A stretch of DNA of 64,000 bases from CAYVRJ01 sp964453645 (GTDB lineage: Bacteria > Bacillota > Clostridia > Christensenellales > JAWKQI01). The stretch covers positions 290,577 to 354,576 of the forward strand of contig CAYVRJ010000001.1 in assembly GCA_964453645.1 (NCBI GenBank), written 5' to 3'. Below are positions 62,836 to 64,000 of this stretch, one piece after another. The notes under the pieces are model-generated. The model worked only from the letters and a program-made list of their open reading frames with translations, searched no databases and was not told where the DNA came from. Within the stretch, counting starts at the first letter, position 1. The number at the start of each line of letters is the position of its first letter. The position numbers and the translations under genes were made by a program.

Positions 62836-62858
62836 CGAGGCACAGTGCCTCGCTTTTT
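62836..62858. terminator. bidirectional intrinsic terminator
   Basis: AAAAA-CGAGGCAC-A-GTGCCTCG-CTTTTT: an 8-base stem with T runs on both strands, at 62836-62852 plus flanks. It ends the DUF3795 unit on the minus strand before the BceRSAB genes. Confidence 0.85.
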
Positions 62859-63014
62859 CATACCGTTTAATGTTCTTTTTTTAAGTAACCAATCTAGCGC
62901 ATTGATTTTCTTTATTGCCATCGTAATTCTGACCGCTTAAGTTAATCATCAAGCGTTAGAATAAACTTGGGATAATTATCATTTATGGCTTTTATTTTTG
63001 CCAGACGGAAACCA

Positions 63015-63278
63015 CTATTTATTATCTCTCCACATTTTGCACTGCTCTATTCTTTTGCCATCGTCGCCTTGCTCCTTATCATACGCAAATGAATGCAGCA
63101 ATTCACAAGGAAATGTATCGCAGCAGCCGCAATGTTCAAGTTTCTTATTCTCACAACAGGATTTTACAGGGCAAACATCTCCCCAAAATGGCTTGCTTAT
63201 ATGGATGCAGCCCTGGCAATTCACTTGCTCTTTGTATGCACATTCGCTACACACTATTCCGCATCTCGATTGTACCAT
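63015..63278 (-). CDS. DUF3795 Cys-rich protein
   Basis: 87 residues with twelve Cys in DUF3795 spacing (RCGIVCSECAYK, CQGCIHISKPFWGDVCPVKS, CGCCDTFPCELL), which probably bind zinc. Its ATG follows the previous gene stop after 4 bases and so is co-transcribed with the GyrI-like gene. Function unknown. Confidence 0.85.
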   Translation of the reverse strand: MVQSRCGIVCSECAYKEQVNCQGCIHISKPFWGDVCPVKSCCENKKLEHCGCCDTFPCELLHSFAYDKEQGDDGKRIEQCKMWRDNK

Positions 63279-63282
63279 TATT

Positions 63283-63795
63283 TTATCCTTCCACTGGAAC
63301 GTAATAGTCTAAAATAATAGTTCCATTTTCATCGGGCGTTGTGTAGCGAGGGTTATTATACACTTCCATACACCAACCGACACTGCTCATAGCAAGACCT
63401 TTTTCCCTTAATGCTTCCTCTGTTATAGTGTGAGCATTGCTGCAAACATCAGCGGTGTCTTTGCCTTGCACCCAGCTAACGGCAACTTTTGCAGGGGCAA
63501 TTTCACGCACTGTATATTCGGAAGATGGGGTAGTGCTTTCATTGAAAAGCATGCCAACGCTGTAGACAAAATAATCGGTACCCATATCCCAATCGGTCAT
63601 AAATCCAACATAGTCATTAGAATAAACCTTCAGCTTTGATAACTCCTCAAAAGTGCCATCACTCATACACTTTCCCCAAAACGCACCAATAGGATTATTT
63701 GCACCCATTACATCTTCCATTTTCACTTTGATTTCCTTGCCAACCACATACACCTTTGGAAAATCGATTGTTTCTAATTTAATTAGTTTTGCCAT
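63283..63795 (-). CDS. GyrI-like (AraC effector-binding) small-molecule binding protein
   Basis: 170 residues forming one stand-alone GyrI-like domain (SHS2 repeat; IPIGAFWGKCMSDGTFEELS-like region, TDWDMGTDYFVYSVGMLFNE, VSWVQGKDTADVCSNAHTIT). Such domains bind hydrophobic cations or act as hydrolases for cyclopropanoid or epoxide compounds. The catalytic Glu/Trp set cannot be confirmed by eye. A palindromic box lies about 50 bases upstream (63845-63860). It heads a two-gene unit. Confidence 0.85.
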   Translation of the reverse strand: MAKLIKLETIDFPKVYVVGKEIKVKMEDVMGANNPIGAFWGKCMSDGTFEELSKLKVYSNDYVGFMTDWDMGTDYFVYSVGMLFNESTTPSSEYTVREIAPAKVAVSWVQGKDTADVCSNAHTITEEALREKGLAMSSVGWCMEVYNNPRYTTPDENGTIILDYYVPVEG

Positions 63796-63844
63796 AAAAA
63801 CTCTCCTATATTTTTAATATGAACTTAGGATATCACACTATATA

Positions 63845-63860
63845 AGACAGCTATATGTCA
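63845..63860 (-). promoter_or_regulatory. palindromic box before the GyrI-like gene
   Basis: AGACA-GCTATA-TGTCA, a 16-base near-palindrome of the same type as at 24519, 32408, 40702 and 40834. It lies about 50 bases upstream of the GyrI-like gene start. Confidence 0.4.
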
Positions 63861-63983
63861 TGTTAAACAAAATTTTATTAAATAATTATCTATATTCCTG
63901 TTTGTTAGTTCTTCGATTGCTTTTACACCAGTTGCACCCCCAACAATCACCATAGAATTAACAGGTAGAAATAGTTTGGCTTT
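63858..63983 (-). pseudogene. fragment of a SLOG/DUF2493-type protein
   Basis: A 41-codon frame without a good start encodes LFLPVNSMVIVGGATGVKAI and a short tail, which resembles the nucleotide-binding part of SLOG (DUF2493) proteins. A stop lies directly upstream. It is probably a broken remnant, but the window edge prevents a full check. Confidence 0.3.
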
Positions 63984-64000
63984 TCATGTATAATTGTGTC

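Overview
The window comes from a motile, Gram-positive-type anaerobe, most likely a member of the Clostridia (Bacillota). The evidence is a flagellar cluster that ends in the Bacillota-type genes yvyF-flgM-flgN-flgK-flgL-DUF6470-fliW-csrA, strong AGGAGG ribosome binding sites, frequent TTG and GTG starts, and a BceRS-BceAB peptide-sensing module. I cannot name the genus from sequence alone.

Layout. 1-2867: 3' part of a sugar-nucleotide pyrophosphorylase and a convergent pair of half-size TauE/SafE permease genes. 2925-24173: a single-strand flagellar cluster. It runs from a sigma-A-like promoter through a lytic transglycosylase, flgB-flgC-fliE, the export apparatus (fliO-P-Q-R, flhB, flhA), flhF-flhG, a PilZ protein, sigma-28 (fliA/sigD), fapA, a swrB-like gene, two rod/hook-type genes, yvyF, flgM, flgN, flgK, flgL, DUF6470, fliW and csrA. 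The block that usually lies between fliE and fliO (fliF to fliN, hook genes) is missing here and must be elsewhere. Two tRNA genes (Gln-CTG, Glu-CTC) and a strong terminator close the region.

24500-42183 is an accessory region of stress and modification genes: acetyltransferases, hydrolases, DinB, DJ-1/PfpI, an RsgI-like PASTA anti-sigma protein. The most interesting locus is at 25678-30860: two WYL regulators transcribed away from rtcB (RNA ligase), a roughly 500-nt structured noncoding region with tRNA-like arms, and an SPFH/Band-7 (slipin) gene. This matches, from memory, a class of predicted RNA-repair systems in which an SPFH scaffold and a tRNA-like RNA accompany RtcB. In the RNA the T-arms are followed by small hairpins that close what would be the acceptor stem, so the tRNA parts appear in circularly permuted order.

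42170-49298 (minus strand) is a complete 2-aminoethylphosphonate uptake and degradation operon: binding protein, ATPase, fused permease, PhnX-PhnW fusion and a PbfA-like lyase. 49506-63795 holds an EAL phosphodiesterase, an ECF-like sigma factor, an AraC regulator with a GyrI-like sensor domain, several small enzymes, a TetR repressor-methyltransferase pair behind a perfect consensus promoter overlaid by operators, and a BceRSAB detoxification module. A palindromic box (TGACA-N6-TGTCA type) recurs in front of several of the small accessory genes and may mark a shared regulon. I saw no insertion sequence, integrase, CRISPR array or rRNA gene.
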